Assembly (NCBI GenBank): GCA_006937955.1 | Contig: SSNP01000083.1 | Span: 1,444,867-1,508,866, forward strand | Length of the DNA stretch: 64,000 nt | From: Pachypanchax playfairii | Taxonomy: Eukaryota; Chordata; Actinopteri; Cyprinodontiformes; Aplocheilidae | Reading direction: 5' to 3' | Shown: one piece after another, positions 46,691-57,550 of the stretch | Position numbering within the stretch: position 1 is the first letter of the stretch | How the letters are laid out: each line of letters opens with the position of its first letter | The notes under the pieces: model-generated | Databases searched by the model: none | What the model was told of the DNA's origin: nothing | The model's input: the letters and a program-made list of their open reading frames with translations, nothing else | Translations under genes and position numbers: made by a program

Positions 46691-47284
46691 AAAGAGGCCA
46701 TTTCATACAAATTTCAGGACTTTGTGGTTATTTATTAAGTATTAACCAGTAATATGAAACATTTTATATCTAAAAAACGTCAGGAAACACTTATTAACAG
46801 ACCTTTCAATCTTTCTGCATTAAAATTTGGGTGGTTCCGGCTCCTTCCGTCAGGCAGCTTCGACTGCTTAGGCAGCAGCTCGTTCATATTCATTATTCGA
46901 ATTTGTTGGACTCAGATTGGCTAACAAACTAGCCTATGAGAGCAAGATATACTGTTTTCTGCCCCGCTGCGCATGGTAACATCAGACGTTCTCTCTTACT
47001 GTTTGCTACGTCTCATGCTACAGCTATTAGCCAGCAGCATGCTACGCGTGGTTTCAACTACGGGAGCTGCCGATTGCTAACAAAGTAGTTTTGATGAAAC
47101 AAATACAGGCTGTTCGAACTCGAGAGAACTCGGGTTTTATCGCCACCTGCGTAGTTTGAGAGATAAAAAGTGAAAGAGAAGTTGTTGACCTGTTTTCACA
47201 CCCACTATGAAGGTAAGAACACCTGTGGAGCTAAAATATTCAACAGAAACCTCAGAAAAACCGTTTTAATGGAATGGCCTCTTT
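46691..47284 (+). mobile_element. AAAGAGGCC MITE, copy 2 (full length)
   Basis: Begins AAAGAGGCCATTTCATAC and ends GGAATGGCCTCTTT, giving a 14-base terminal inverted repeat with one mismatch. 594 bp. Shares its whole length with the copy at 18139 (opposite orientation) and part with 51160 (same orientation). No transposase frame. Flanks show no obvious duplication. Confidence 0.85.
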
Positions 47285-47419
47285 GAGTGTGAATATTGAA
47301 GTGTGCTCTAACTCAGTGTGTTACGGTAATTTGAAGGTGAACATCGGAGTGCACTCATATGTTCTATATTACGGTGTGTATTTGAGGTTCTGAAGTTGTT
47401 TGGTTGTTGCACAGGAGAG

Positions 47420-47815
47420 AAAAGAAGTGCACTGTAAGAAGAAGACAAGAGGCTCTATGTCTGTCCTTATCACACAAAGAGTGATGCACTGCTCGCCACC
47501 CCCAACACACCTTTTAACATGTAAATACAAGTAACTCCCTGCTAATGTTAGCAGCTAATAAGAGGAATTTAGATTACAGAGGCGACAGTCTCTCCTCGTC
47601 CTCCACCACAACGTGCTTCCTTTTAATGCGTCAAGCAGAAAGATGGAAAGCAGCGGGATATGTGCCAAAACAAGCAGGATATAAAAAAAACACACAAAAA
47701 AAACAATACTTCATAGAATAAACAATGACAACGATTATTCAAATTAATTGTCCACGATTTTCTTTGTCGACGTTATTGTTACTAATCGACTAATCATGGC
47801 AGCATTAGCTGTTAC
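47420..47815. mobile_element. Probable hAT relic
   Basis: The right part carries CGATTATTCAAATTAATTG, CACGATTTTCTTTGTCGACG and ACTAATCGACTAATCATGGC, wording familiar from Ac-type hAT elements in fish. The left boundary is not defined and no transposase frame remains. Confidence 0.4.
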
Positions 47816-48089
47816 TGTAAAAAAGTAACACTGAAATGGGTCAAAATCCAAAATATATTAGGTAAAGAGATTTTTCCTATTTAATTATGAGTTATTAATG
47901 AGCCAAGCTGTATTAGAGCAGGATCTCTACAGCGTTGAACATTTAACAAGATATTGAATTGAGTGTAGGTATTACATACATCAGTAGTGTCAGCTTACTG
48001 TCACTGTATTTTGTTACACCCCAAGTGTGTAGGTAGTATTAATCTTGTTTGAAACAGAATGTGTTGGCATAACAACCAGGCTTTGGTTG

Positions 48090-48440
48090 AAGGCAAATGT
48101 TGATAAATCTATGAATGTGTGAAGCTGAAATAATATGATGTAGCTTATAAAAGCTTGCTCCACGGTGAGGTAGTGCCCTAATACGCCTTTCTCCTCCACC
48201 CATTCCATCTTAGAAGAGTTGCTTCTGCTTTGCTTTAAACCCCCTTCTCCCCTGTTTCTCTTTGGGTTTGTCTCAAAGAGAAGGAGATATCTGCTGCTAT
48301 TATTTTCTTTTAGATTAGCTGACTGATGGGTCTCTTCAAAGCAAATCATCCTCACCATATGGATGATGGCAGATACAAATCACCGCAGTGTTGGGGCAGA
48401 AGATAATTCTCATTAAACATTGTTGTCTGACAATGTGTCA
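48090..48440. promoter_or_regulatory. Candidate conserved regulatory block
   Basis: Repeat-free, pyrimidine-rich left half (CTTTAAACCCCCTTCTCCCC), then TTTTAGATTAGCTGACTGATGG and ATTCTCATTAAACATTG. The minus-strand 114-codon frame across it has no recognisable domain and ends without a splice site. Compositional call only. Confidence 0.3.
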
Positions 48441-48983
48441 AAGTGGAGCCGTTTATAGTATACAAACTTTATATACTGAGGATTTGCATTTTTTAATGTA
48501 ATTTGGAAAGTCTTGCTTAAACTAAAATACCACATTCAGGCTCCAGTCAAAAGATAAAGGAAGTCAGTTCTCTTTTGATCCTGAGGTTTTATTTATTAGA
48601 ACAGGAGAATTATCTGGTCTTTACCTGCTTCTGAAACTATTTGAATCTAAACTAAAATGGATACAAAATAAAACAGACTAAACCATTTCAAGTTTCGTAT
48701 TCAATGAAAACAAAGTTAAGATGTAAAAGCTTTGCATGAAAAACTGCATTAAAGCTGCAATCCAGAGTTTTCCCCTTTTCAGATAATTTCAGTATGATTT
48801 TTTTAAATTCCATAAAAGTGATAGTCTCAACTGGTTCTGTAATAAAATGTAGGAAAAATTTATATTTTTTTATTTCTCAAAGCACCCCCAGTCCCGTAGA
48901 GGTGCGTTTAATTTTCACTAAGCGCCACCCAGCATTAGCCAATACCATTCTATATCTGTATAGTACACCTGTCATCAACCAAG
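48441..48983. other. No gene; possible decayed DNA element
   Basis: ATTAAAGCTGCAATCCAGAG near 48749 resembles MITE ends elsewhere in the window (for example at 55034), but no partner end was found on the far side of the SINE. Confidence 0.35.
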
Positions 48984-49242
48984 GCGGCTGTGGCTCAGTG
49001 GTTAGAGCGGTCGTCCTCCAATTTGAAGGTTGTTGGATCCATCCCGGCTTCCACCGCCACATGTCGAAGTGCCCTTGGGCAAGACACTGAACCCCATGTT
49101 GCCCTCCGATCTGCGTATCGGGTTGTGTGAGTGTTGTATCGGGTTGTGTGAATGGGTGAATGCAAAACCTTGTAGTGTGAAAGCGCTTTGAGTGGTCTGA
49201 ATGACTAGAAAAGCGCTATACAAATACAGGACATTTACATTT
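48984..49242 (+). mobile_element. tRNA-derived SINE
   Basis: Head has a pol III A box (TGGCTCAGTGG) and B box (GGTTGTTGGATCC). The body has CACATGTCGAAGTGCCCTTG and GGCAAGACACTGAACCCC; the tail has AAAGCGCTTTGAGTGG and AAAAGCGCTATACAAAT. This is the common fish SINE body and tail. Flanked by ACCAAG at 48978-48983 and 49243-49248, a plausible target duplication. A GTGTTGTATCGGGTTGTGTG phrase is partly duplicated inside. Confidence 0.9.
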
Positions 49243-49529
49243 ACCAAGCGTGCGTGCACACATATCCTGAAGAACTACGGCCGACCGGCATTTACGAGTT
49301 GTTTACAACGCTGCGAAGACACGTGAAACCCAAACAATTAAAATAAATTAGTAAACATATTAATTGTATGAATGTAACTTACCCATGAAGTGTCCATCAT
49401 AACAAAGGTGGCGTGCCTGTACGTATGACAGCCGATGCTCGCTATAATTGCTATTGTATCATGACACAGAGAGGCGGGACTTAAACGTTTCTCTTCAATG
49501 GACAAGTTTATTAGAGGCATTTTATTATT

Positions 49530-49950
49530 CAACATGACTACTCACCAGTGCACAGAGCAAGGTAAGGCATGGATAAATACATTCAGTGCAGAGAGACTTG
49601 ACTGGCCTGCACAGAGTCCTGACCTAAGCCAAAGAAAACACCTTTAGGAGGAATTAGATTGGAGACTATGAGTCAGGCCTTCTAATCCAACATCAGGGTC
49701 TGATGAATGGTCAAAAAGCCAATTTCTTGTCTGTGTAAAAATCTTGGCCAAATAAACCTGATTCTGAGTTTGATATTCCCACAAACACCCTTCTAAACCT
49801 TTGGGAAAGCCTTTCCAGAAGAGTCAAAGCTGTAATAACTGCAAAGGGTGAGCCAACATCAATTTAAACTCATTGGATTAAGAATAGGATGTCACTCAAC
49901 TTCATATGTTTCTGAAGGCAGGTGACGCTTTTGGCAATATTTTGTAGTTT
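49530..49950 (+). mobile_element. Second Tc1-type element, 3' half only
   Basis: Plus-strand text follows the end of a fish Tc1 transposase: D-W-P-A-Q-S-P-D-L near 49607-49635, then H-L-stop-E-E-L-D-W-R-L, followed by the 3' end GATGTCACTCAACTTCATAT and CAGGTGACGC-TTTTGGCAATAT. An unrelated insertion or replacement lies near 49715-49770. The left half is missing. It is a different subfamily from the one at 20680, judging by the end sequence. Confidence 0.75.
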
Positions 49951-51159
49951 AGGGGCTTGGTCTGATCTATCTGAATATTGTACAATCTGTGTTTGGAGTG
50001 AATTTGCCAAAACATCCACTCCTGGGATGATTGGCAATAGTTTCAAATGTTGGTGAAAATCACCTTACTGTAAAATGATTGATTCTGAATTGGTTGGAGC
50101 AACCTTTAAACCTTTTCAGATTGGTGGGCAGCAATTATGTGTCCCCCAAGGCCATTGTTGAGGTTTCTTCTCCTTTGTTGTTAACACTGACCTGTATGCT
50201 CCAGACTAGCAAACTGCCAAAACACCCTCTTTTACACAGGCGTACACACCTGCTGATGATCAGTTAATCCAGTGAATTTGATTAGTATTACCCTGGCTGC
50301 TACTTTCCTTTAAAATCTATTGGAAGCATACAGGGTTTAGTTAGTTTTTCCACAAACATTTCTTTAATTTTGGCTTTGTTTATGTTTAATAAGCATTGCA
50401 ATAGTGGAATCTGTTGTGTGTTTTTATGCACTTGAGGTCAGATTTGAATAATTTTAGAACCTAGTAAAGCCCAGATCATGGAATTTCTTTTTTTCCTGCT
50501 GTGAGAACAGAAAATAAATCTAGAGCTTTCTGGAATCACAGCACTAAAATCAACACAAGTATTTCAGCACATGACACGTGTTCTCACAATGTAAAATGTG
50601 GTGTTACTCTTGGCTGTAACGGTCTTTTCTTCAGAGAAAAACAAACAAGCACTTGCTTTCCCTTCAAGTTAATGATATTATGTAAAACTCATGGTCTTAG
50701 TTAGGTCCGGGCTTAAACGTATTATACCATGGATTATAGTCCAGGACCACAGATCACATTAACTTGAATCACCAAATTTAAACGTAATGCACAACTGCTC
50801 CCCGCCCACACAGCAGGATTTCCACATTATAATCCCTAGCTCTTCCTTTCCTGAGTCATTGTGTTACTAACACCACAGATCGGACACTTTTGTTCTTTAA
50901 GGTTCAGTAAAAGCCAGAAAGAAATCAAATTAAATAATAAAAGAAAAAAACCTGGTCCAAAAACCACTGCTTCAATCAAAAAGACAAGTGGAAAGATACC
51001 TTTATCAATAATTATAATAAGTTTTGGGTTTATCCATACAGTATGTTTATTTATTGACAGTTTATTATTTAAGAAAATGATTTTTGTTATGAGTAAAAAC
51101 AAACACAAGATTATCAGCTGACAACAACTCCTAAATGTTGCCAATGAATGCACCCTTAC
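49951..51159. other. No gene; probable decayed repeats
   Basis: Positions 50060-50510 contain CACACCTGCTGATGATCAG and CACTTGAGGTCAGATTTG, phrases familiar from fish repeats, but no element can be delimited. Opposite-strand frames of 111 and 86 codons at 50836-51171 overlap and are not believed. Confidence 0.35.
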
Positions 51160-51363
51160 TGTGCATGGCAACGTCAGATGTTGTGTCTTCCTGTTTGCTA
51201 CATTATGCTACAGCTTTTTAGTGAGCCGCATGCTAGGCGTGGTTTCAACTGCGGGAGCTGCTGAATACTAATGAGCAAAGGAGTTGTGACGAAACAGATA
51301 CAGGCCGTTCAGACTCGGGAGAACTTGGGTGTTATCGCCACCTGCGTAGTTTGAGAGATTAAA
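51160..51363 (+). mobile_element. AAAGAGGCC MITE, copy 3 (fragment)
   Basis: Matches the middle of copy 2: GCATGGCAACGTCAGATG, GTGGTTTCAACTGCGGGAG, TTATCGCCACCTGCGTAG. Truncated at the left and cut off at the right exactly where the next SINE starts. Confidence 0.75.
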
Positions 51364-51640
51364 GCTCAGGAGGTAGAAAAGGTCATCTGGTATCCGGAGG
51401 GTCACTGGTTCGAATTCTTTGCCCCTTCTGGAAAAGATCACTTTACCGTTTGGTGGTGGTCAGAGGGTCCAATGGCCCCAAGCCTGGCAGCCTCACCTCT
51501 CAGTGTGTGTTTACAATATGTATGTAGTTTATCACCACCAAACATGTGAGTGTGTGAATGACAGACTGTAACATAACGTACTTTGGAAGTCATCCGACCC
51601 CAGAAATGTGCTATACAAGTACACACCATGTACCATTCAA
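51364..51640 (+). mobile_element. tRNA-derived SINE, second type
   Basis: A-box-like GCTCAGGAGGTAG and B box GGTTCGAATTC (51407-51417), then TGTGCTATACAAGTACA and CACCATGTACCATTCA at the end. The B box is closer to the tRNA consensus than in the SINE at 48984, and the body differs, so it is a separate family or subfamily. Confidence 0.8.
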
Positions 51641-54293
51641 ATCATAAGGAAAGTGACCCATTAATGTGAGTGATACTTATTTTCATACAGAAATTTACAT
51701 ACATTTTAACAAATTCAACATACCATTGTCACTAAAGGATTTTCTGAAGAATCATAGCCCTGAAAAATTGTCCCTTTTCTCAGATAATCTTCTTATAACA
51801 TGTTATTGAGGTTTTGTGTTTGGTTTGTGTATTTCTTGTTTGTTCTAGCCTTGTATTTAGTTTCTTTGTAGATAGTGTTATTTATGTTCAGTGAGCTCAC
51901 CAGTTTATCCTGTTGTTCAGCTACACATACTCACACACACACCTGTGTTTCATCTACAATCAACTCGCTTCTCATTTCAAACAAAAGTAGGACATTTGGT
52001 AATCAGACGTCCCCAGTATATATCCTCTCAGTTCTTCACTAGTTCATTTATCAGATCCTCTTCTTCTGTTTGTCTTTTCTGCTTCTGTTGTTATTTTCTG
52101 TGTTCATTTATGAAAAGATTCTAAGTTGTCTGAGTCTCAGATGTGTACTGCAGAGCTAGTTCAACACAAAAACTTTCTTTCCACAACCTGGCTTGACAAA
52201 CAAAAATTCAGATCAGGAATAATTTGCAATAAGTTGTTGTTTTAACTCATGTAAACATAAATACATTCACACATACGTACAAGAGTCATTTAGCTCTTAT
52301 TTGATCTGAACGTCATCCCGTTACTCCATATGATTTATATACCATAAAATTTAACACTTATCAACTGCAAGGGGATATGTCCATTTAAAATATATAAAAC
52401 CAGAACCATTTTTAAAATGTCCATAAAGTATTACTGAATTATTTTTAACAGAGTTTTAAATGTGTGTGTGTGTGTGCATGCGTGTGTGTATGTGTGCATG
52501 AGTGCATACAATCAGGGCATACATTACGTGGGCACACAGGTTCCTGGTGTGTTTGTGTGTCCGTCATATGTACCCGACGTGGAGGTCAATCCCTTTGGGC
52601 TGTTTAACAGACATCAGTTGCCCTTTTTTCTTCAGGAAATGGATGCAGCTGATTACTATCAGAGGACTCATAAATTCTTTATATGGAAGTTGAAGTTATG
52701 GGGGCTGATGAATTCAGTCTGTGAGATGGCTCATGCCAAATAGCCCCTCTCTCTCCTCCACTTCTGCCATCACCCACCACAGTTCAGATGAAAAGATGAA
52801 GGGAGAGTCTTTCTCTTTTTCTTCGTTTCTGACCCTTTTCTCTTTTTGTTTTGTCTCTTTGTCATATTTAAGTCTCCACAATTTCTCCCCTTCTTATAAT
52901 GTAAAGATTCTGACCATATAGCTTTTAGCCTGAAAGCGCTGATAGGATTTTTACTAAAAACATGTTCATAAAAAGTAAGATAGGCTCATTTTTGTCTTAT
53001 GTTATAAATCTTCCCTAAAATGGAAAAAGCAAACAGATAGTCGTCTGCCTGTCCCCAGAGGCTGTGATTTTTCTTTTGGCGGATTCACTTTGCATTAACA
53101 TTATGTCTTATCTACAAATTTGTGAACTTTTACTAAATGCAGTCTGTCTAACAGCTGACGTCCAACATCCTTTTCCACATCAATCACTGTTTTAGTTTTT
53201 CTTTTCAAAGCTGTCTGAAGCCTTGATGTTTTTCTTTTCTTCTTTTACGAATAGATATCCAGAGGCAGCTTGGTTTACTGTCCTCTCACTCTCCCCCTCA
53301 CTTTCCAAACGCTTTCTTTTTTCCTTGGGATGTCTTGTGTGGGGAGCTCACTAACTAAGCCAGTCTGACTACACCCAAGCAACCAAGAGGAGTTATCCAC
53401 CGGTCGGGGCTGTTTACATAAATGAGGACAGTGTGACACCCCAGGGTGTTTCACGGTGGGTTTTATTCCATCAAAAAAGAAAAAAAAAAATCAGTGCTGC
53501 TTGTTCCTCAAAGTCACTTGTCTTGTAAATGGATCTTGATGGGTTTGCTTTCTTCTTTGCCCTCACACTCAAAGTACAAATAATTCTATCACATAAGACC
53601 CACTTCAATGCAAAGATTCATAGCAAACTAGCAAAAGAGTAAAAAAAAAAAACACCTAGAAAAAACAGAGAATAAACTCTTGCCACCTACTAGATTCAGA
53701 TCAAAACAAGTGTGGGAACACAAATGAGTCAACAAGCCCCCGGCCTTATACACTCAGAAAAAGATGTATGGATTTTGTATTGCTGATTGGATGACCTTTA
53801 ACTAGTGGAGTGGGACGAGAAGTCTTTGATGCAAGCATCCTGCTGTGTATAGGTTTGTGCACATAAACAATCTGACTGAATCATTTGTAGGGTTTTACTC
53901 CAGTGCTGACATGAACCAAAAACGAATGTTTTTGTCCCTAAAACAGAATGAATAAAAGCTACTTGGTGAAAAAAAGAAACTGACGATAAACCAGATTTGA
54001 AGAAACAAAATTGTACTAATAAAACTTATTGTATTTGTATCAAAGTAGTGGATTCTAATCACCTGACTTGGACTCAAGGCACAATTTTGGTGACTCATAG
54101 AACTTGATGCAGAGTTCATCACCAATGACTTGTGGCTTCACTCAATTTTAAACACTGAATAAAGATAGAATGGTGTGTCAAAAATGTACTTATTTAATCA
54201 ACTAACACTGGAATAATACAATTAACTATATTATTTTCCAGTTGGTTTACACTAAATTCCCAGATCTAACAAAACATTCAACCACACAAAATG
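51641..54293. other. No gene; (TG)n and possible LTR debris
   Basis: Positions 51785-52135 (TTGTGTTTGGTTTGTG, CACACACACACCTGTGTTTC, CCCCAGTATATATCCTCTC) have the texture of a decayed fish LTR but no ends. A (TG)n-rich tract lies at 52460-52500. A run near 53640-53651. The remaining frames, at most 93 codons, show no recognisable product. Confidence 0.35.
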
Positions 54294-54475
54294 TTTTGGG
54301 TGTCCACATCACTGAGGCTCTATCCTGGACTCTCAAGACCACCCACCTGACCAATAAAACATAGTAGAGGATGTTCTTTCTCAGGAGAATGAGGCATACA
54401 AGAATTATCCTGACACTATTGAGGGCATCCTAACCAGCTGCAATGGTGCCTGATATGGCAACTGCAGCATTAATG
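54294..54475 (+). mobile_element. LINE reverse transcriptase fragment
   Basis: Plus-strand translation gives L-G-V-H-I-T-E-A-L-S-W-T, then R-M-F-F-L-R-R-M-R after two stops, then an N-C-S-A-A-like end. This matches the region just after the catalytic domain in CR1/L2/Rex1-type LINEs. It is short, broken and not the same stretch as the LINE at 20884. Confidence 0.65.
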
Positions 54476-54495
54476 GGAGGAAGACCTTATGACCT

Positions 54496-54783
54496 GATGT
54501 CGAAGTATCCTTGGGCAAGATACTGAACCCACAACTGGCTCGGGGCGGCTGTAGTCTATCGGGAAGGAGGTCATCCTCTGATCGGGAGACTGGAGCTTGA
54601 TCCCGTGTCCCGGCAAGAGGCTATGTGTCGGAGTATCCTTGTGCAAAATACTGAACCCCACAACTGCTCCCCGGGCGCTGTTCAAGATGGCTGCCCTCTG
54701 CTCCTTACGGTGAGGTGAGGATGGGTGAAATGCAGACCCAAATTTCCCCACGAGGGATCAATATAGGAAAAAAAAAAAAAAAA
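54496..54783 (+). mobile_element. SINE pair: truncated copy plus full copy
   Basis: A SINE body fragment (TGTCGAAGTATCCTTGGGC, 54498-54516) is followed at about 54544 by a new head (GGCGGCTGTAG) and a second body (TGTCGGAGTATCCTTGTGC, 54626-54644). The end is TTCCCCACGAGGGATCAATA and an A run at 54768-54783. The last part is of the fish SINE type ending in GGGATCAATAAAG, unlike the tail at 48984. Confidence 0.75.
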
Positions 54784-55033
54784 TTATAATTATAAAAAAA
54801 TTATAAGTGGTGGACATGACTAAGAAAGTCATCTAGGTATTCTCTCCTCATTAGAGTTTATCTTTAAGGAGAGATTTTAAAAAATCCCTCAGTATTGTGA
54901 CAGATCCCTCATCTCACATAAAAATTCAATCCAGAATGTGCAACCACTCCATTCCCGGATTTCTTACAGCTTTTCATTTTTAATATCTACCACTTACTTT
55001 TACAGAAGTGAAGGAGGATAAAGTATCATGACT

Positions 55034-55682
55034 TAAAGGTGGAATATGGAACATGAACACCACAACAACAGAACAAAGCCTTCAGCCATCTGGGTGCCAG
55101 GCTTGTCACCCCGCCTGCGCTCCAATGCTGAGGTCGACCAATATTCCTCACCAAACCCCCGATCTCCGATCTAAGAGGGAAAACAAAATATCAGTCACTC
55201 TGTCCTCCTCATGCCATCCTGCATTCCTCTCTTCTCCAACCAGCCACACAATTCTCAGAGGTATCCTCCAGCTAAACCCACAGGATGGAGTTCACACACT
55301 TCAGCAACCTGCTGCTCTGTATTAGCGTGAGCTGCTAATAAAGACTTTTTCACATGATCCTACTAAGTCACATGTCGGGAACCTCTATGGCAAGAAAATA
55401 AGGTCAAAAATCACCACATATCTCCAGGGCTTCCAGCTGCTTGACCTGCAGACTCCACAGTACCAGCCTTGCTCGCTACTCTGCCAGCTATCGGCTGGTA
55501 GGTGTAAACATAATGCCAATGTCGTTCCCCTCAGAATAAATATTGTATTATATTTTACTTCAAATATAATTTCTAAAGAAAATAGTGTATTTTCATTCTA
55601 CACCCTTCCAAACACCCCGGGGATGTATTATTTTGTTAAAAATATTGCTTTTTATGAAAATATTCCATATTGCACCTATAAA
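55034..55682. mobile_element. MITE with TTAAAGGTG ends, about 650 bp
   Basis: Left end TTAAAGGTGGAATATGGAAC and right end (reverse complement) TTATAGGTGCAATATGGAAT form a terminal inverted repeat of about 20 bp with few mismatches. The 90-codon open frame inside is not a transposase. No target duplication seen. Confidence 0.75.
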
Positions 55683-55721
55683 TGAACACAAGATGGACAA
55701 ATTATGTTTACCATAATTTAA

Positions 55722-56185
55722 AGCAGAACTAAGTAAGTTTTTTCACCTCAATAAATGTTTTCTAGAGTCCCTGTGGGGGTAAACAAGGACTTGGCGGGGT
55801 GATTCGTGGGTCCCTCCCCTCCCTCCGGGGTCTGTGTCCTGAAAGCAGCACTTGCAACTTTCAGTGGATCGGACCCGACTAATCTCGCGAGAACAAACCT
55901 GCTTTACGGCACTCACACTCACGTACATAAATACAAGCATGAAGCCCTTGCTGTTGCTAGCAACGCCACCCTTAGGAGCGCAAAGATGACAATAATACTC
56001 ACCTGTCGAGACATTTTCTTGGTTTTGTTTTTCTTTCTTCTTGCAAAAGCGTTCTCTGCACGTTGTTGTTGGAGGGGCGGCGGCGGNNNNNNNNNNTGCA
56101 GCGGCGGCGGGGGAACGTTACGACAGTGAGCTTTCACAGGGGACCAGTAGGGGGAGAGCGAGAGCAAAACTTACTTAGTTCTGCT
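55722..56185. mobile_element. TTAA-flanked MITE with CGG core
   Basis: Perfect 20-base inverted ends AGCAGAACTAAGTAAGTTTT on both sides, each preceded by TTAA (55718-55721 and 56186-56189), the target used by piggyBac-type transposases. The interior is GC-rich with TCTCGCGAGA near 55884 and a (CGG)n tract broken by ten N at 56087-56096. CCAGTAGGGGGAGAG at 56143-56157 is partly CTCF-like. No transposase. Confidence 0.85.
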
Positions 56186-56475
56186 TTAAATTCCTTAAAC
56201 AAATAACAAGATGGTCATCAAGAAACAATGTGCTGTATAGAAAAAGTGTGGGTCGAAAATTGCAGAAAAAAGGCAACAATGTCCAAGTTTGAAGTGAAAA
56301 AAAAAAGAACAGTAAGTCAAGGCTGATATGGTGACTGTGGTGTAGTTCATGGGTCCCAAATTCAGTCCACTATCCTGCAGGTTTTAGATGTTCCTCTGCT
56401 TCAACACATATGGTTTTGATTAGCAAGTTATTAACAGTCAGTTAATTTTAGTCAGGTGTAATCGTTAATGTTAGC

Positions 56476-56919
56476 TTAAAGACCCGATGAAAATTGTGTT
56501 TTTCGTGTTGTTAATATGTTCTTGTGGCATTTTTCTGAAACTAGAAGACATATCTTAAGAGAATTAAGCTCAAAATTGTATTTCTGAGTATTTCTGCATT
56601 CAAATCGCTGAGAATCAGTAGCAGACGCAAAAATTTTGGTTTAAAAAACGACTGGTTTTGTCACAGAAAAGCCACTGGGTGGGCCACAAGCTCCTACTCC
56701 ACTAGCTGTGAGCTAGTACGAAGCAGTAGAGCTAGCATAGCAGTAGAGCTCTCTGCAACGGGGAAGGGCGGAGGGATCTTCTGCACCAATTGTTTCACGA
56801 ATTGCTAATGAGCTACTGCAGCTATGCAGAAACTATATGTCCTAGAAAACGGCATAGGTTTTGTGATTTTGGATAAAAACTCCATAATCATAATTTAAAG
56901 ACCACTGGGACACTTTAAA
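56476..56919. mobile_element. Probable MITE with TTAAAG..CCC ends
   Basis: Left TTAAAGACCCGATG and right (reverse complement) TTAAAGTGTCCCAGTG are similar inverted ends 440 bp apart. Internal phrases such as TAGAGCTAGCATAGCAG repeat with small changes. No coding capacity. Confidence 0.5.
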
Positions 56920-57129
56920 ATAGCTCAAAAGATGATCAGAGTGGTTCTTTAATGGCTAATCAAATTCTCTAACTTGCTACTTAAATCATAATGGCTGGAC
57001 AGTCATTTTGCAGACGTGACTAAACTACTGTACTGGGTTCAAATTTAATGTGATATGCAACGTCACACTTCTTTTTCAGATTAAATTCAGCTCCGCATGG
57101 GAACAATGTTTTGTCAATTACCAAAACAC

Positions 57130-57550
57130 TTTTCACTATTGTTTTCGCTTTGCATCCACACAGAAACAGTGTTTTAGAAATCCCAAAATGACATATAAAA
57201 AATTGACAAGAACCTTGAATCCTCATTTTTGTGTTTTCATAGATGGCCAAAACAGAACAATTCAAATTGACATTGTCTTTGCCTCACCTCTAACCTAAGC
57301 TACAATATGTTCTTATTATCTTCTCCTTGTTGTGTTTACTTTTCGCACCTTGTGTGCAAGCTTCATGTTAATGTTCCAAGCCCCCTTTATTGTTTTTGGT
57401 GCATTTTCGTGGCAGCGTTACAGCTTCACATATAGAGTTATTTTCTTTGTTTTCATGTAAATGAAGACATCGCTACAAACAATGCTGTGTTTTATGAGAA
57501 TATTTTAAGAAATTACAAAATATTGTTTTCATGTGGATGACCGCTTACCT
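57130..57550. mobile_element. Possible MITE with CATCCACA subterminal repeats
   Basis: GCATCCACACAGAAACAGTG at about 57154 is echoed inverted near 57510-57542 (reverse complement TCATCCACATGAAAACAATA). Outer limits are uncertain. The style is that of common fish DNA elements. Confidence 0.4.

Noticed and set aside
48014..48358. 114-codon minus-strand frame
   Set aside because: No family resemblance; the region looks regulatory rather than coding.
48991..49035. True tRNA gene
   Set aside because: A and B boxes are present but the sequence cannot fold as a tRNA and continues into a SINE body; the same applies to 51364 and 60449.
51785..52135. Solo LTR, with a possible relative at 10690-10980
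   Set aside because: The texture suggests it, but no TG...CA ends or target duplication could be found at either place.
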